Position numbers and translations under genes: made by a program | Notes under the pieces: generated by a model | What the model was told of the DNA's origin: nothing | Seen by the model: the letters and a program-made list of their open reading frames with translations, nothing else | Database searches by the model: none | Shown: positions 43,515 through 52,430 of the stretch, in pieces | How the letters are laid out: each line of letters starts with the position of its first letter | How positions within the stretch are numbered: position 1 is the first letter of the stretch | From: Nocardioides salarius | Lineage (GTDB): Bacteria > Actinomycetota > Actinomycetes > Propionibacteriales > Nocardioidaceae | Assembly (NCBI RefSeq): GCF_016907435.1 | Contig: NZ_JAFBBZ010000001.1 | Span: 1,922,001 to 1,986,000, forward strand | Reading direction: 5' to 3' | DNA length: 64,000 nucleotides

Positions 43515-43589
43515 GTTCTCTCTGTGTGAGAGAGGACACAGGGTTCCCCGTCTGGTTGTCAAGAGTCCGTCCCGAAAGGCTGCAGTCGC

Positions 43590-45731
43590 ATGGTGAATGA
43601 TCGGAATCACGAGGACAGCAGCGTCGTCGAGGCTCTCGATGCGCTGTTCCACCCTCGTGCCGTCGCTGTCGTCGGCGCGTCGGGCCGGCGCGGCAACCCG
43701 TTCTCGCGCCCGCTGGAGTACCTAGCCAGCTTCGGCTACGAGGGCTCGGTGTTTCCGATCAACCCGCAGTACCACGAGCTGGCCGGCGTGACGTGCTACC
43801 CAGACCTCGGCTCGGTGCCCGAGCCGGTCGACCTCGCCCTGATGATGGTCCCCGCCAAGGCGGCCGTCGACCTGCTGCCCGAGGTGGCCGCGGCAGGCGC
43901 TCGAGCAGCGGTGGTCTTCGCGTCCGGCTTCGGAGAGACGGGCGAGGACGGCGAGCTCCTGCAGCGCGAACTCGTCGAGACGGGCCGCGCCCACGGGGTC
44001 CGGTTGATCGGCCCCAACTGCCAGGGAGTGCTCTCCACCACCGCCAAGATGTACGGCACGTTTACCGCTGCCCTCGAGAACGGTCCGATCAGCGCAGGCT
44101 GCCTCGCCTATGTCGGCCAGTCGGGCGCCGTGGGCGGGTCGATCCTCAGTCTCGCCAACGAGCGCGGCATCGGCATCGCCTCGTGGGTGAGTACCGGCAA
44201 CCAGGCCGATCTGAACAGCGTCGACGTCGCGCGATACCTCATCGACGAGAGCGACACCTCGGCCCTGGCGATGTACATCGAGAGCGCGACGGACGAGCTC
44301 GCCTTCCTCGACCTGGCCCGCCGCGCGGCAGAGCTGGACAAGCCACTGATTGTGCTGCGCTCGGCGGTCAGCGCCGCTGGCGCACGGGCTGCAGCGTCTC
44401 ACACGGGAGCGATCATCGGAGACTCCGCGGCCTTCGATGCGACGGTGGCGGAGTACGGCGTCATTGAGGCGCGGGACATCGATGAGCTGATCGATGTGGC
44501 CCACGCTGCAACGGCGCTGCCGTCGCTGCGCGGCCGGCGGCTCGGCATCGTCACGACCTCTGGCGGCGCGGGCAGTCTTGCTGCGGACCGGGCCGACGAG
44601 GTCGGCCTGGTCGTTGGCGAGTTCACCGACCCGGCGCAGGCGTCCCTCGCCGAGCTAGTGCCGAGTTTCGGCGCGGTCGAGAACCCCGTCGACGTCACGG
44701 CTCAGATCTTTCGGACCGGCGTGAGCGACGACTTCATCGAGGTGTGTCACCGGGTGGAGAGCCTCGACGAGGTCGATGGCGTCCTGATCGCCCTAACGTT
44801 GGTCACCGGGGACTTCGCCACCCGCACAGCCGAGGCGCTCGCGGTCCTCGCTGCGAGTTCCAAGAAGCCTGTCGCCATCGCATGGGGAGCGTCGCGGGAG
44901 CAGACCGAAGACGCACGCCGTCACCTCCGGGAGCAGGGCATCCCCGTCTACGACTCGGTCGGGGACGCGTGCAGGGCCCTGGCCGCACTGCGCCGGACGC
45001 CACCACGGCCCGCGGGTGTGGCGGTGCCCGAGGTGCCCACCGACATGCGGGCCCTGATCGACGGCCTGGACGAGTTCGTTACCGAGGCCGTGGGGCGGAA
45101 GCTCTTGACCTGGGCCGGGATCCCCGTGCCCCGCGCTCGGCTCGTCGGCGATCGCGCCGAAGCGGAAAAGTCCGCGGACGAGTTCGACGGACCTGTCGTG
45201 CTGAAGATCCAGTCCGCCTCCGTCCTGCACAAGTCCGACCTAGGTGGAGTTGTGCTCGGCGTCGCCCGGGAGGCCATCGCCGACGCAGCGGAGGAGCTGT
45301 TGGAGCGCTTCGCCGACGTCCAGCCCGAGGGCGTCCTGATCCAGCAGATGGCCCCCGAGGGGCTCGAGTTCATCGTGGGCGTGACAACGACCGCCGGCGG
45401 CATTGCCCTCGTCACCGCTGGACTGGGCGGCACGGCGACCGAGATCTTCCGAGACACCGCGACCACGTTCGCGCCCATCGATTCCCAACGGGCTCGCGAC
45501 CTCATTTGTGGTACGCGAGCGTCGGCCCTCCTGACCGGCTTTCGCGGCGACGAGCCATACGGCCTGGACGCCCTGGCCGAGCTCGTCTCACGAGTGAGTC
45601 GGCTCGCTGTCGCGGTGGGACCGCGCCTGCGCGAACTGGAGATCAACCCTGTACGGGTCACCCACGACGCCGAACACCCGGTGCTGGCCCTGGACTTCCT
45701 CATGCGACTGACCACTAAGGAGACCAACTGA
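43590..45731 (+). CDS. NDP-forming acyl-CoA synthetase (acetate--CoA ligase family)
   Basis: A 713-residue single-chain enzyme with CoA-binding domain first (LFHPRAVAVVGASGRRGNPFSR), the ligase-CoA domain (YVGQSGAVGGSIL), then the ATP-grasp part (VVLKIQSASVLHKSDLGGVVLGV, LEFIVGVTT). The catalytic His that is phosphorylated lies in AAASHTGAIIG (His271). It joins a carboxylic acid to CoA using ATP and forms ADP. ATG 43590; it is the first gene of a five-gene operon ending in ATGA-type overlaps. It probably activates the acid released by ring opening before beta-oxidation. Confidence 0.9.
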   Translation: MVNDRNHEDSSVVEALDALFHPRAVAVVGASGRRGNPFSRPLEYLASFGYEGSVFPINPQYHELAGVTCYPDLGSVPEPVDLALMMVPAKAAVDLLPEVAAAGARAAVVFASGFGETGEDGELLQRELVETGRAHGVRLIGPNCQGVLSTTAKMYGTFTAALENGPISAGCLAYVGQSGAVGGSILSLANERGIGIASWVSTGNQADLNSVDVARYLIDESDTSALAMYIESATDELAFLDLARRAAELDKPLIVLRSAVSAAGARAAASHTGAIIGDSAAFDATVAEYGVIEARDIDELIDVAHAATALPSLRGRRLGIVTTSGGAGSLAADRADEVGLVVGEFTDPAQASLAELVPSFGAVENPVDVTAQIFRTGVSDDFIEVCHRVESLDEVDGVLIALTLVTGDFATRTAEALAVLAASSKKPVAIAWGASREQTEDARRHLREQGIPVYDSVGDACRALAALRRTPPRPAGVAVPEVPTDMRALIDGLDEFVTEAVGRKLLTWAGIPVPRARLVGDRAEAEKSADEFDGPVVLKIQSASVLHKSDLGGVVLGVAREAIADAAEELLERFADVQPEGVLIQQMAPEGLEFIVGVTTTAGGIALVTAGLGGTATEIFRDTATTFAPIDSQRARDLICGTRASALLTGFRGDEPYGLDALAELVSRVSRLAVAVGPRLRELEINPVRVTHDAEHPVLALDFLMRLTTKETN

Positions 45732-46486
45732 TGCCGTCTGTGAGCGTGGAGCGAGAGGGAGCCGTCGCATGGGTGACCATCTCCAACCCAGCCATCCGCA
45801 ACGCGTTGACCAACGATATGGCGAAGGACTTCGCCGCGGCGTGCGAGGAGATCGAGAGCGACAACCGCATCGGCTGCGTCATCCTGCGCGGCGAGGGCGG
45901 CACGTTCTGCTCGGGCGCTGACACCGCCTCGTGGGGCGAGACCTACAGCGGCGGCACATTGACTGACGAGGCCTACGAGCTCTCCGATGCGATGTACGGC
46001 AGCTTCGTGAGGTTCGGCCAGCTTCCCGTCCCCACCATAGCGGCGGTGCGTGGCGCCGCAGTGGGCGCTGGACTCAACCTCGCCATGGCCGCCGATCTCC
46101 GGATCGTAGCGGAGGACGCGCGCATCATTGCCGGCTTCACCGCCGCGGGCATCCACCCCGGCGGGGGCTTCTTCACTCTGGCGCGCCGCCTGGCCGGCCG
46201 CGAGATTGCTGGGGCCCTGGGCCTGTTCGGCATGGAGATCTCGGGTGCCCGCGCGCACGAGGTGGGGTTCGCGGCCGTGTGTGTCGAAGACGACCAGGTC
46301 GAGCCGACCGCCTCCAGGATGGCTGCCACGACCGCCAAGGACCCTCTCCTCGCCCGACGCGTGAAGCACTCCTTCCAGATCGAGACGTCCGGCCAGTACC
46401 TCACCTGGGACGCCGCCCTGGAAGTCGAGCGTGGAGTCCAGATGTGGTCTCAGGAGCGTCGGCTGCGTGCTCAGGCGGAGCGATGA
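45731..46486 (+). CDS. Enoyl-CoA hydratase/isomerase family protein
   Basis: A 251-residue crotonase-fold protein. Oxyanion-hole regions are GEGGTFCSGADTASWG and AAVRGAAVGAGLNLAMAADLRIVAEDARI; AGIHPGGGFFTLARRLAGR follows. The two Glu residues of a classical hydratase are not obvious (GIHPGGG in place of the usual Glu-containing loop), so isomerase, hydrolase or lyase activity is possible. ATG overlaps the synthetase stop (TGATG). Acts on the CoA ester made by the neighbouring synthetase. Confidence 0.87.
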   Translation: MPSVSVEREGAVAWVTISNPAIRNALTNDMAKDFAAACEEIESDNRIGCVILRGEGGTFCSGADTASWGETYSGGTLTDEAYELSDAMYGSFVRFGQLPVPTIAAVRGAAVGAGLNLAMAADLRIVAEDARIIAGFTAAGIHPGGGFFTLARRLAGREIAGALGLFGMEISGARAHEVGFAAVCVEDDQVEPTASRMAATTAKDPLLARRVKHSFQIETSGQYLTWDAALEVERGVQMWSQERRLRAQAER

Positions 46487-47637
46487 TCAACTTCCCCAGT
46501 TCTCCCCTCGACGATGCTGAGCTGGCTCTGCGTGACGAGGTCCGGGCGTTCATGGTCGACTACCGCAAGCAAGGACACCCAGCCCAGTTGGGCATCAACG
46601 CCGAGCCGAACATCGAGTTCAGCAAGGAGATCTCCCGACGCGGTTGGGTCGGGATGTCGGTCCCGACCGAGTACGGCGGTCACGGCCGAACCGCGGTCGA
46701 CCGCTTCATCGTCGTGGAGGAGATGCTCGCGGCGGGCGCTCCGATCAGTGCGCACTGGGTCGGCGACCGGCAGACCGCCCAGATGCTCTTGAAATTCGGG
46801 ACCGAGGAGCAGAAGCACAGGTTCCTGCCGGCGATCGTCAACTCCGAGGTGTTCTTCTGCCTCGGCATGAGCGAGCCGGACTCTGGCTCGGACCTCGCAT
46901 CCGTGCGAACCCGCGCCACGAAGACCGAGGGAGGCTGGATCCTCAACGGCCAGAAGGTCTGGACCTCGGGCGCCCACTACGCCGACTTTGCCGTCTCCCT
47001 GTGCCGTACCCAGCCGCTGACAGAACGCAAGCACATCGGCCTGAGCCAGCTGATCGTCGACCTCAAGGCAGAGGGCGTGACAGTGGCACCGATTCGACTC
47101 CTTAACGGTGCCCACCACTTCAACGAGGTCTTCTTCGACGACGTGTTCGTCGCCGACGAGATGCTGCTCGGGGAGCCCGGCGACGGGTGGCGCCAGGTGA
47201 CCTCCGAGCTGGCTCACGAGCGGTCCGGTCCCGATCGCTTCCTGTCGGTCATGCCGATTGTCCAGCGGCTCTACGACGAACTCAAGGAAGCGAAGCTGGA
47301 CGGAGCGGTCCGTGCTGAACTGGGCCTCCTCTTCGCGCGCTACATGACGTTCCGGACGATGTCGCTCTCCATCGCTCGCCGGCTCGACCAAGGGGAGCTG
47401 CCCGCGGTGGAGGCGGCGCTTGTGAAAGACATGGGTACCCAGTTCGAGAACGACGCGATCAATGCCGTCCGCCGCATCATCGATCGACAGGTCGACCCTG
47501 TGGGCGACGAGCTCGATGCGCTCCTCGCCGACGCGATCGTCACTGCGCCGACGTTCACCCTGCGAGGCGGGACTAACGAGGTCCTGCGAACCGTCATCGC
47601 GAAGGACCTCATCCGCAACCGGGGGCGTGCAGCATGA
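46483..47637 (+). CDS. Acyl-CoA dehydrogenase, larger subunit
   Basis: About 384 residues from ATG 46483, which overlaps the upstream TGA. It carries the FAD-binding CLGMSEPDSGSDLASVRTRATK, GWILNGQKVWTSGAHYADF and the C-terminal RGGTNEVLRTVIAKDLIRNRG. Flavoenzyme that introduces a double bond into an acyl-CoA. Directly followed, again with a four-base overlap, by a second short acyl-CoA dehydrogenase-like gene. The arrangement matches the heteromeric dehydrogenases of steroid and other polycyclic degraders. Confidence 0.9.
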   Translation: MINFPSSPLDDAELALRDEVRAFMVDYRKQGHPAQLGINAEPNIEFSKEISRRGWVGMSVPTEYGGHGRTAVDRFIVVEEMLAAGAPISAHWVGDRQTAQMLLKFGTEEQKHRFLPAIVNSEVFFCLGMSEPDSGSDLASVRTRATKTEGGWILNGQKVWTSGAHYADFAVSLCRTQPLTERKHIGLSQLIVDLKAEGVTVAPIRLLNGAHHFNEVFFDDVFVADEMLLGEPGDGWRQVTSELAHERSGPDRFLSVMPIVQRLYDELKEAKLDGAVRAELGLLFARYMTFRTMSLSIARRLDQGELPAVEAALVKDMGTQFENDAINAVRRIIDRQVDPVGDELDALLADAIVTAPTFTLRGGTNEVLRTVIAKDLIRNRGRAA

Positions 47638-48707
47638 CCAACTTCAACGACGACTTGTTCGCCGTGCTCACCGCCATCTTCGAGAAGCACGACCAGCAGA
47701 CGGTCTTCCGTCCTGTCGCGCCATGGGCGGATGACCTGTGGGGCCAACTGCAGGACGGCGGCTTCACTGCGATCGGCGCCGATGCCACGCTCGTGGACCA
47801 CGCGGCGATCGCCAAGGCGGTCGGCAAGAACGCGATCGCGCTCCCGGTATCCGATGTCGGCCTGGCCCGCTGGGTCGCCGACACCGCGAGGCTCACTCTG
47901 CCCCGTGATTCCGTCGTGGTCTGTGCTGGGCTCGAGGAGCAAGACCGCGTCGAGGCCACGTTTCTCGATGACGGTCGGGTGCGGCTCGACGGCGTGGCCC
48001 ACCGTGTCCCGTGGGGTCGTCACGCGGCGGCAGTGCTGCTCCCTGTGTCAGCGGGCGCCGAGACCCGTTGGGTGTGCGTGGATCGTGATCTCCTCGAGGT
48101 GCGCGAGAGCGTGAACCTCGCCAGCGAGCCGCGCGACGACCTGCGGTTCCTCGGCGTCGAGTCCGACCAGATCGCCACAGTCGGTGCCCGGCCGCGCGAG
48201 GCACGAGCCAGGGGCGGCCTGCTGAGGACCGTGGCTGCCGTGGGCGCGATGGAGTTCGTGCTCGACGCCTCGCTCGTCCATGCCGAGCAGCGCCAGCAGT
48301 TCGGGCGCCCGATCTCCGGGTTCCAGGCGGTCCAGCATCACTTGGTCCTGATCGCGGAGGCGGTGGCGTCGGTCTCCGCGGCGGTCGACTCGGCAATCTG
48401 CTCTGCACCGGAGAGCCGCCTGATGATGGTGGCGGCCGCCAAAGCAATGCTGGGCGAGCAGGCGGCCATCCTGACGCGGCTCGCCCACCAGGTGTTCGGT
48501 GCCATCGGCACGACGGAGGAACACCCGATCCAGACCCGCACGCGTCGTCTGTGGAGCTGGCAGGACGAATTCGGCACGACGGCGCACTGGGCAGCGGACC
48601 TCGCTGAGCAGCTTGTGTTCCCCGAGTCACCGGGTGCCTGGCCCGTGCTGACCCCGCCGCTGGCGGAGCTGTCAGCACGCGACGTGGGAGAGCGGGTTCC
48701 GTGGTGA
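47634..48707 (+). CDS. Acyl-CoA dehydrogenase-like protein, second subunit
   Basis: A 357-residue, more divergent acyl-CoA dehydrogenase. The C-terminal helical domain is recognisable (LVHAEQRQQFGRPISGFQAVQHHLV, LTRLAHQVFGAIGTTEEHPIQTRTRRLWSW). The middle FAD-contact motifs (SEPDSGSD-like) seen in its partner are missing. This fits the non-identical subunit of an alpha-beta acyl-CoA dehydrogenase, where the two chains share the FAD sites. ATG overlaps the upstream stop. Confidence 0.87.
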   Translation: MTNFNDDLFAVLTAIFEKHDQQTVFRPVAPWADDLWGQLQDGGFTAIGADATLVDHAAIAKAVGKNAIALPVSDVGLARWVADTARLTLPRDSVVVCAGLEEQDRVEATFLDDGRVRLDGVAHRVPWGRHAAAVLLPVSAGAETRWVCVDRDLLEVRESVNLASEPRDDLRFLGVESDQIATVGARPREARARGGLLRTVAAVGAMEFVLDASLVHAEQRQQFGRPISGFQAVQHHLVLIAEAVASVSAAVDSAICSAPESRLMMVAAAKAMLGEQAAILTRLAHQVFGAIGTTEEHPIQTRTRRLWSWQDEFGTTAHWAADLAEQLVFPESPGAWPVLTPPLAELSARDVGERVPW

Positions 48708-49474
48708 CCTCCGTCGACGGGCTCAAGGTCGAGCGGAACGGCCCCGTCACCTGGGTGCGGCTGGATCGCCCGGATCGCCTCAATGCCCTCAGCACGTCCT
48801 TGCAGCGTCGCATCGTCGAGACCTTCACCGAGCTCGACAGTGACGCAGAGACGTGCGTGGTGGTGCTGGGCACCACCAGCGCCCGAGCCTTTTGCGCGGG
48901 AGCGGACCTCAAGGAGAACGGCGCCGACCGTTGGGTCGATCCCATGCGGACGCCTCAGCGCAACGTCTACGAAGCTGTATTCGAGTGCCGAAAACCGACG
49001 CTCGCTGCACTACGGGGATGGGTAGTCGGCGGCGGCATGGAGCTGGCAATGGCCTGTGACATGCGGATCGCGGCGGAGGACACGCGGTTCCGGATGCCGG
49101 AGGGAAGGGTCGGCCTCGGTGCCAACTTCGGCAGTCAGATGCTGCCGCGCCTGGTTCCCTGGGCGCACGCCTTCGACATCCTCTACCGAGCCGAGACCTT
49201 CGACGCGACGCGAGCTGAGCGCATCGGGCTGGTGTCACAGGTCGTCGCTGCCGAGGAGATGGAGCCGCACGTGCAGGCGGTCGCCGAGACGATCGCCTCA
49301 CGCGCGCCGCTGAGCCTGCGGCGATTCAAAGCGATGGTCCAGCACGGGTCGACCCTTCCGGTCGCCACAGCGGTTCGACTCGACCCCGGTCCGAGTCCCT
49401 ATCTGAGTCGGGACCGAGCCGAAGGCGCGGAAGCGTTCAGCGAGAAGCGCGCACCCGTCTGGAGCGGCCAATGA
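48701..49474 (+). CDS. Enoyl-CoA hydratase/isomerase family protein
   Basis: A 257-residue crotonase-fold enzyme: ARAFCAGADLKENG, ALRGWVVGGGMELAMACDMRIAAED, FRMPEGRVGLGANFGSQMLPRLV. The MPEGRVGL loop carries the acidic residue expected of a hydratase. GTG 48701 overlaps the dehydrogenase stop; a second GTG at 48704 is possible, and GGGAG lies ~12 bases upstream. It ends 47 bp before the binding-protein gene. Likely hydrates the enoyl-CoA made by the dehydrogenase pair. Confidence 0.88.
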   Translation: MVTSVDGLKVERNGPVTWVRLDRPDRLNALSTSLQRRIVETFTELDSDAETCVVVLGTTSARAFCAGADLKENGADRWVDPMRTPQRNVYEAVFECRKPTLAALRGWVVGGGMELAMACDMRIAAEDTRFRMPEGRVGLGANFGSQMLPRLVPWAHAFDILYRAETFDATRAERIGLVSQVVAAEEMEPHVQAVAETIASRAPLSLRRFKAMVQHGSTLPVATAVRLDPGPSPYLSRDRAEGAEAFSEKRAPVWSGQ

Positions 49475-49521
49475 CCTGCACGTTCTCGATTCCCATGCAG
49501 AACCACGAAAGGACAGACCTG

Positions 49522-50811
49522 ATGAAGCGGTTTACTGGAGGTCGCCGGTCGGCGGCCAAGGTCGTGAGTCTCCTGACCGCGGCGGCACTCGCGCTGTCGG
49601 CGTGCGGCTCGGGGTCGGGCGACGCAGCCGAGGACGGCGGGGCGATCAAGATCGGCGTCATTGCTGCCCTCACGGGCATTGCGGCTCCGTATGGCACGCA
49701 GAGCCTGAACTCGTTCAAGCTCGCGGTCGAGGACATCAACGAGGCTGGCGGTGTGGACGGCCGCGACCTCGAGGTCGTGGCCCTCGACAACCGATCCAAG
49801 CCCGAGGAGGTGCCCGCGCTGATGAAGCGACTGGCCTCCGACGGCATCGACCTGATCGTCGGTGCGTCGTCGACGCCGCTGACGATCACGGCCGCGCAAA
49901 CCGCCGACCAGGTCAAGGTGCCGCTCCTGGTGCCGATGGAGGCTGCTGACGCGATCATCGGTGAGGGGCGCGAGTACGTCTACAAGCTGGCCCCGTCGAT
50001 CCTCGCCGAGCAGGGGTGGGCCGCACAAGGCATCCGTGCCGCGATGAAGGCTTCGGAAGACGCCGGCGACCCGATCGAGACCGTCTCGATCATCTACGTG
50101 AGCGCCGGTGCCGGCCCGGAGGCGTTCGAGGCCTGGGAGCGCACCCTCACGGAGGAGTACCCCGAGGTCGAGATCCTCGACACGACGTCGTACGACGAAG
50201 CGGTCACGAGCGACTTCGGTCCCATCGTCGCAAAGACCAAGGAACAGAACCCCGACCTGATCGGCTTTTTCGGGAACCCGCAGGGCTCGTTCCTCTTCTA
50301 CCCGGCGCTCGAGGGCGCGGGCTGGCACCCGAAGATGACCGTCGGGGTGCTGGGCGGCAACACCAACGCGCAGTTCATCCCGACTGTCGGCAAGGCCGCT
50401 GAGGGCGACATGGCCGGCAACTACTGGACCAGCCTACTCAAGGCCGGAGAGAACGCGGAGCAGACGCCTCAGGGCTACGTGGAGGACTACTCCGAGAAGT
50501 TCGACGGCCAGGTTCCTGACGGCGTCGGCGCGTACTACTACTCGGCCGCTGCGGTGATCGCGGAGGCACTGTCCAACGCCGACGACTTCAGCGATGCCGA
50601 CGCGATGAACCAAGCGCTCAACGACGTCGAGATCGAGGGCATCAACGCTGATGAGCTCGGCCTTTACATCGTCGGCCACGGGGTCAAGTTCGACGACCGG
50701 GGCTTCAACGAGCGCGCTGTCGGCCTGGTCACCCAGATCCAGGACGGGAAGTTCGTTCCCATCTATCCCGAGGAAGCCGCCGACGGCACGGCGATCTTCC
50801 CCGCTCGCTGA
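49522..50811 (+). CDS. ABC transporter substrate-binding lipoprotein, Liv (leucine-binding) type
   Basis: A 429-residue SBP of the periplasmic-binding-protein type I family. Signal with lipobox LALSACG, then IKIGVIAALTGIAAPYGTQSLNSFKLAVEDINEAGGVDGRDLEVV. ATG 49522 was chosen because GAAAGGA lies eight bases upstream; the frame is open from 49471. It starts a complete Liv-type cassette. In catabolic islands such systems often import aromatic or cyclic acids, so leucine is not assumed. Confidence 0.9.
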   Translation: MKRFTGGRRSAAKVVSLLTAAALALSACGSGSGDAAEDGGAIKIGVIAALTGIAAPYGTQSLNSFKLAVEDINEAGGVDGRDLEVVALDNRSKPEEVPALMKRLASDGIDLIVGASSTPLTITAAQTADQVKVPLLVPMEAADAIIGEGREYVYKLAPSILAEQGWAAQGIRAAMKASEDAGDPIETVSIIYVSAGAGPEAFEAWERTLTEEYPEVEILDTTSYDEAVTSDFGPIVAKTKEQNPDLIGFFGNPQGSFLFYPALEGAGWHPKMTVGVLGGNTNAQFIPTVGKAAEGDMAGNYWTSLLKAGENAEQTPQGYVEDYSEKFDGQVPDGVGAYYYSAAAVIAEALSNADDFSDADAMNQALNDVEIEGINADELGLYIVGHGVKFDDRGFNERAVGLVTQIQDGKFVPIYPEEAADGTAIFPAR

Positions 50812-50821
50812 AGGCACACCG

Positions 50822-51562
50822 ATGGACACAGCGCTGAGCGTTGAGGGCCTGCGCGTGTGGCGTGGCCGCTCGGAGATCGTGAGGTCGATCGATCTCACGA
50901 TCCCGAGCGGCCAGGTGGTCGCACTCCTGGGCGCCAACGGGGCAGGCAAGACCACTCTGATCGAAGGTCTGCTGGGGCACCTGCCGACGAAGGCTGAGAA
51001 GTTCGAGCTCTTCGGGAAGGACGTGCGTGGCGCGAAACCGTGGGACATGGTCCGGGGCGGCTTCGTCGTCGTCCCGCAGGACAGGTATCTGTTCACCGAC
51101 ATGTCGGTCGCCGAGAACCTCGCGGTGGCCGCTCGGCGCGCAGGGCGACGTCAGGACCGGTCGTTCGAGCTGGAGGAGCTCTATGACCTCTTCCCGCGGC
51201 TGTCCGAGCGACAGGGCCAGTACGCCGGAACATTGAGCGGTGGCGAGCGGAGCATGCTCGCGATCGCCCGGGGGCTTGCGCTCCAGCCCCGGGTACTTGT
51301 CCTCGACGAGCCCTCCCTGGGGCTGGCGCCAATCGTGATCGACCTCATCATGTCCACGATCAAGCGCATCGCACAGTCAGGACTCCCCATTCTGCTGGTG
51401 GAGCAGAACGTCAACCAGACGCTCGCCATGTCCTCGTGGGGGTATGTCCTCGAATCCGGCGAGATCACCGCGTCGAACGACAGCGACTCGCTGCTTGGGT
51501 CGGACGTGATCCTCAGCGGCTACCTGGCCGTCGATGTGGAATCTGCGGAAGGCGGTTCCTAG
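50822..51562 (+). CDS. Liv-type ABC transporter ATP-binding protein, LivF group
   Basis: A 246-residue ATPase: ALLGANGAGKTTLIEGLLG (Walker A), FVVVPQDRYLFTDMSVAENL (Q-loop), LSGGERSMLAIARGL (signature) and LVLDEPSLGLAPIV (Walker B). The RYLFTDMSVAENL and SLGLAP forms identify the LivF side. ATG 50822, ten bases after the binding-protein stop. Confidence 0.9.
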   Translation: MDTALSVEGLRVWRGRSEIVRSIDLTIPSGQVVALLGANGAGKTTLIEGLLGHLPTKAEKFELFGKDVRGAKPWDMVRGGFVVVPQDRYLFTDMSVAENLAVAARRAGRRQDRSFELEELYDLFPRLSERQGQYAGTLSGGERSMLAIARGLALQPRVLVLDEPSLGLAPIVIDLIMSTIKRIAQSGLPILLVEQNVNQTLAMSSWGYVLESGEITASNDSDSLLGSDVILSGYLAVDVESAEGGS

Positions 51563-51563
51563 C

Positions 51564-52430
51564 ATGTTGATGCAGATCCTCGTCACGGGTCTCCTGCAAG
51601 GCGTGATCTACACCCTGATCGGGCTGGGGCTGTTCTTGGTCTTCAACGTCATGCGCGTGGTGAACTTCGCGCATGGCTACTTCGTCCTCATCGGGATGTA
51701 CGGCCTGCTGTGGCTCAACCCCGGCTCCTTGCCGACGTACCTCCTCTACACCCTCGGCATCGCCCTCGGGGCGGCTGTCTTCGGGTACGTCGTCGAACGC
51801 TGGTTGTTGGATTTCACGCTGCACAAACCGGGCCACGCCCAGCTGGTCATCACGATCAGCCTGGGAATCGCGATGCAGTACTTCTTCCAGATCAGGTTCC
51901 CGGAGCCATTCCAGCGGATCTCGAACCCGTGGCCGTTCTCGGCCTTCGAGATCCTGGGTGTCACGGTCAGCCCTGCCCGGCTCATGGCCGCGATCATCAG
52001 CCTGGTGCTGACCGTGGCGATCTCCTGGGTGGTCTACCGCACCAGCCTGGGGCAGAGCATCCGGGCGTGCTCCCAGTCGCTGCCCGGAGCCTTGCACGTC
52101 GGGATCAACTTTCCCCGCGTCTACCGCGGCACGTTCGCCTTCGGCGCCGGCATCGCCGCGATCGCCGGTGCACTGCTCATCCCGTTCCAGCCCGTCTCCC
52201 CGCACTACGGGCTCGACCTGACGATCAAAGCCTTCATCATTGTTGTGGTCGGCGGCGTCGCCTCGCTCTGGGGGACCGTCATGGCCGGGATCCTGCTGGG
52301 GATGGCCGAAGCGGCGGGAAGCGTGTTCGTATCCGGATCATTGACGTCCTCAGCGATCTACCTGACGTTCCTGCTGGTGATCCTGATCCGCCCGCAGGGA
52401 CTGATCGTGAGAAAGGCGGCCTTCGCATGA
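51564..52430 (+). CDS. Liv-type ABC transporter permease, LivH group
   Basis: A 288-residue permease with about eight hydrophobic segments; QILVTGLLQGVIYTLIGLGL and VVNFAHGYFVLIGMYG are typical of LivH, as are TSLGQSIRACSQ and FIIVVVGGVASLWGTVMAGILLG. ATG 51564 is one base after the ATPase stop. Couples with the LivM protein encoded next. Confidence 0.9.
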   Translation: MLMQILVTGLLQGVIYTLIGLGLFLVFNVMRVVNFAHGYFVLIGMYGLLWLNPGSLPTYLLYTLGIALGAAVFGYVVERWLLDFTLHKPGHAQLVITISLGIAMQYFFQIRFPEPFQRISNPWPFSAFEILGVTVSPARLMAAIISLVLTVAISWVVYRTSLGQSIRACSQSLPGALHVGINFPRVYRGTFAFGAGIAAIAGALLIPFQPVSPHYGLDLTIKAFIIVVVGGVASLWGTVMAGILLGMAEAAGSVFVSGSLTSSAIYLTFLLVILIRPQGLIVRKAAFA

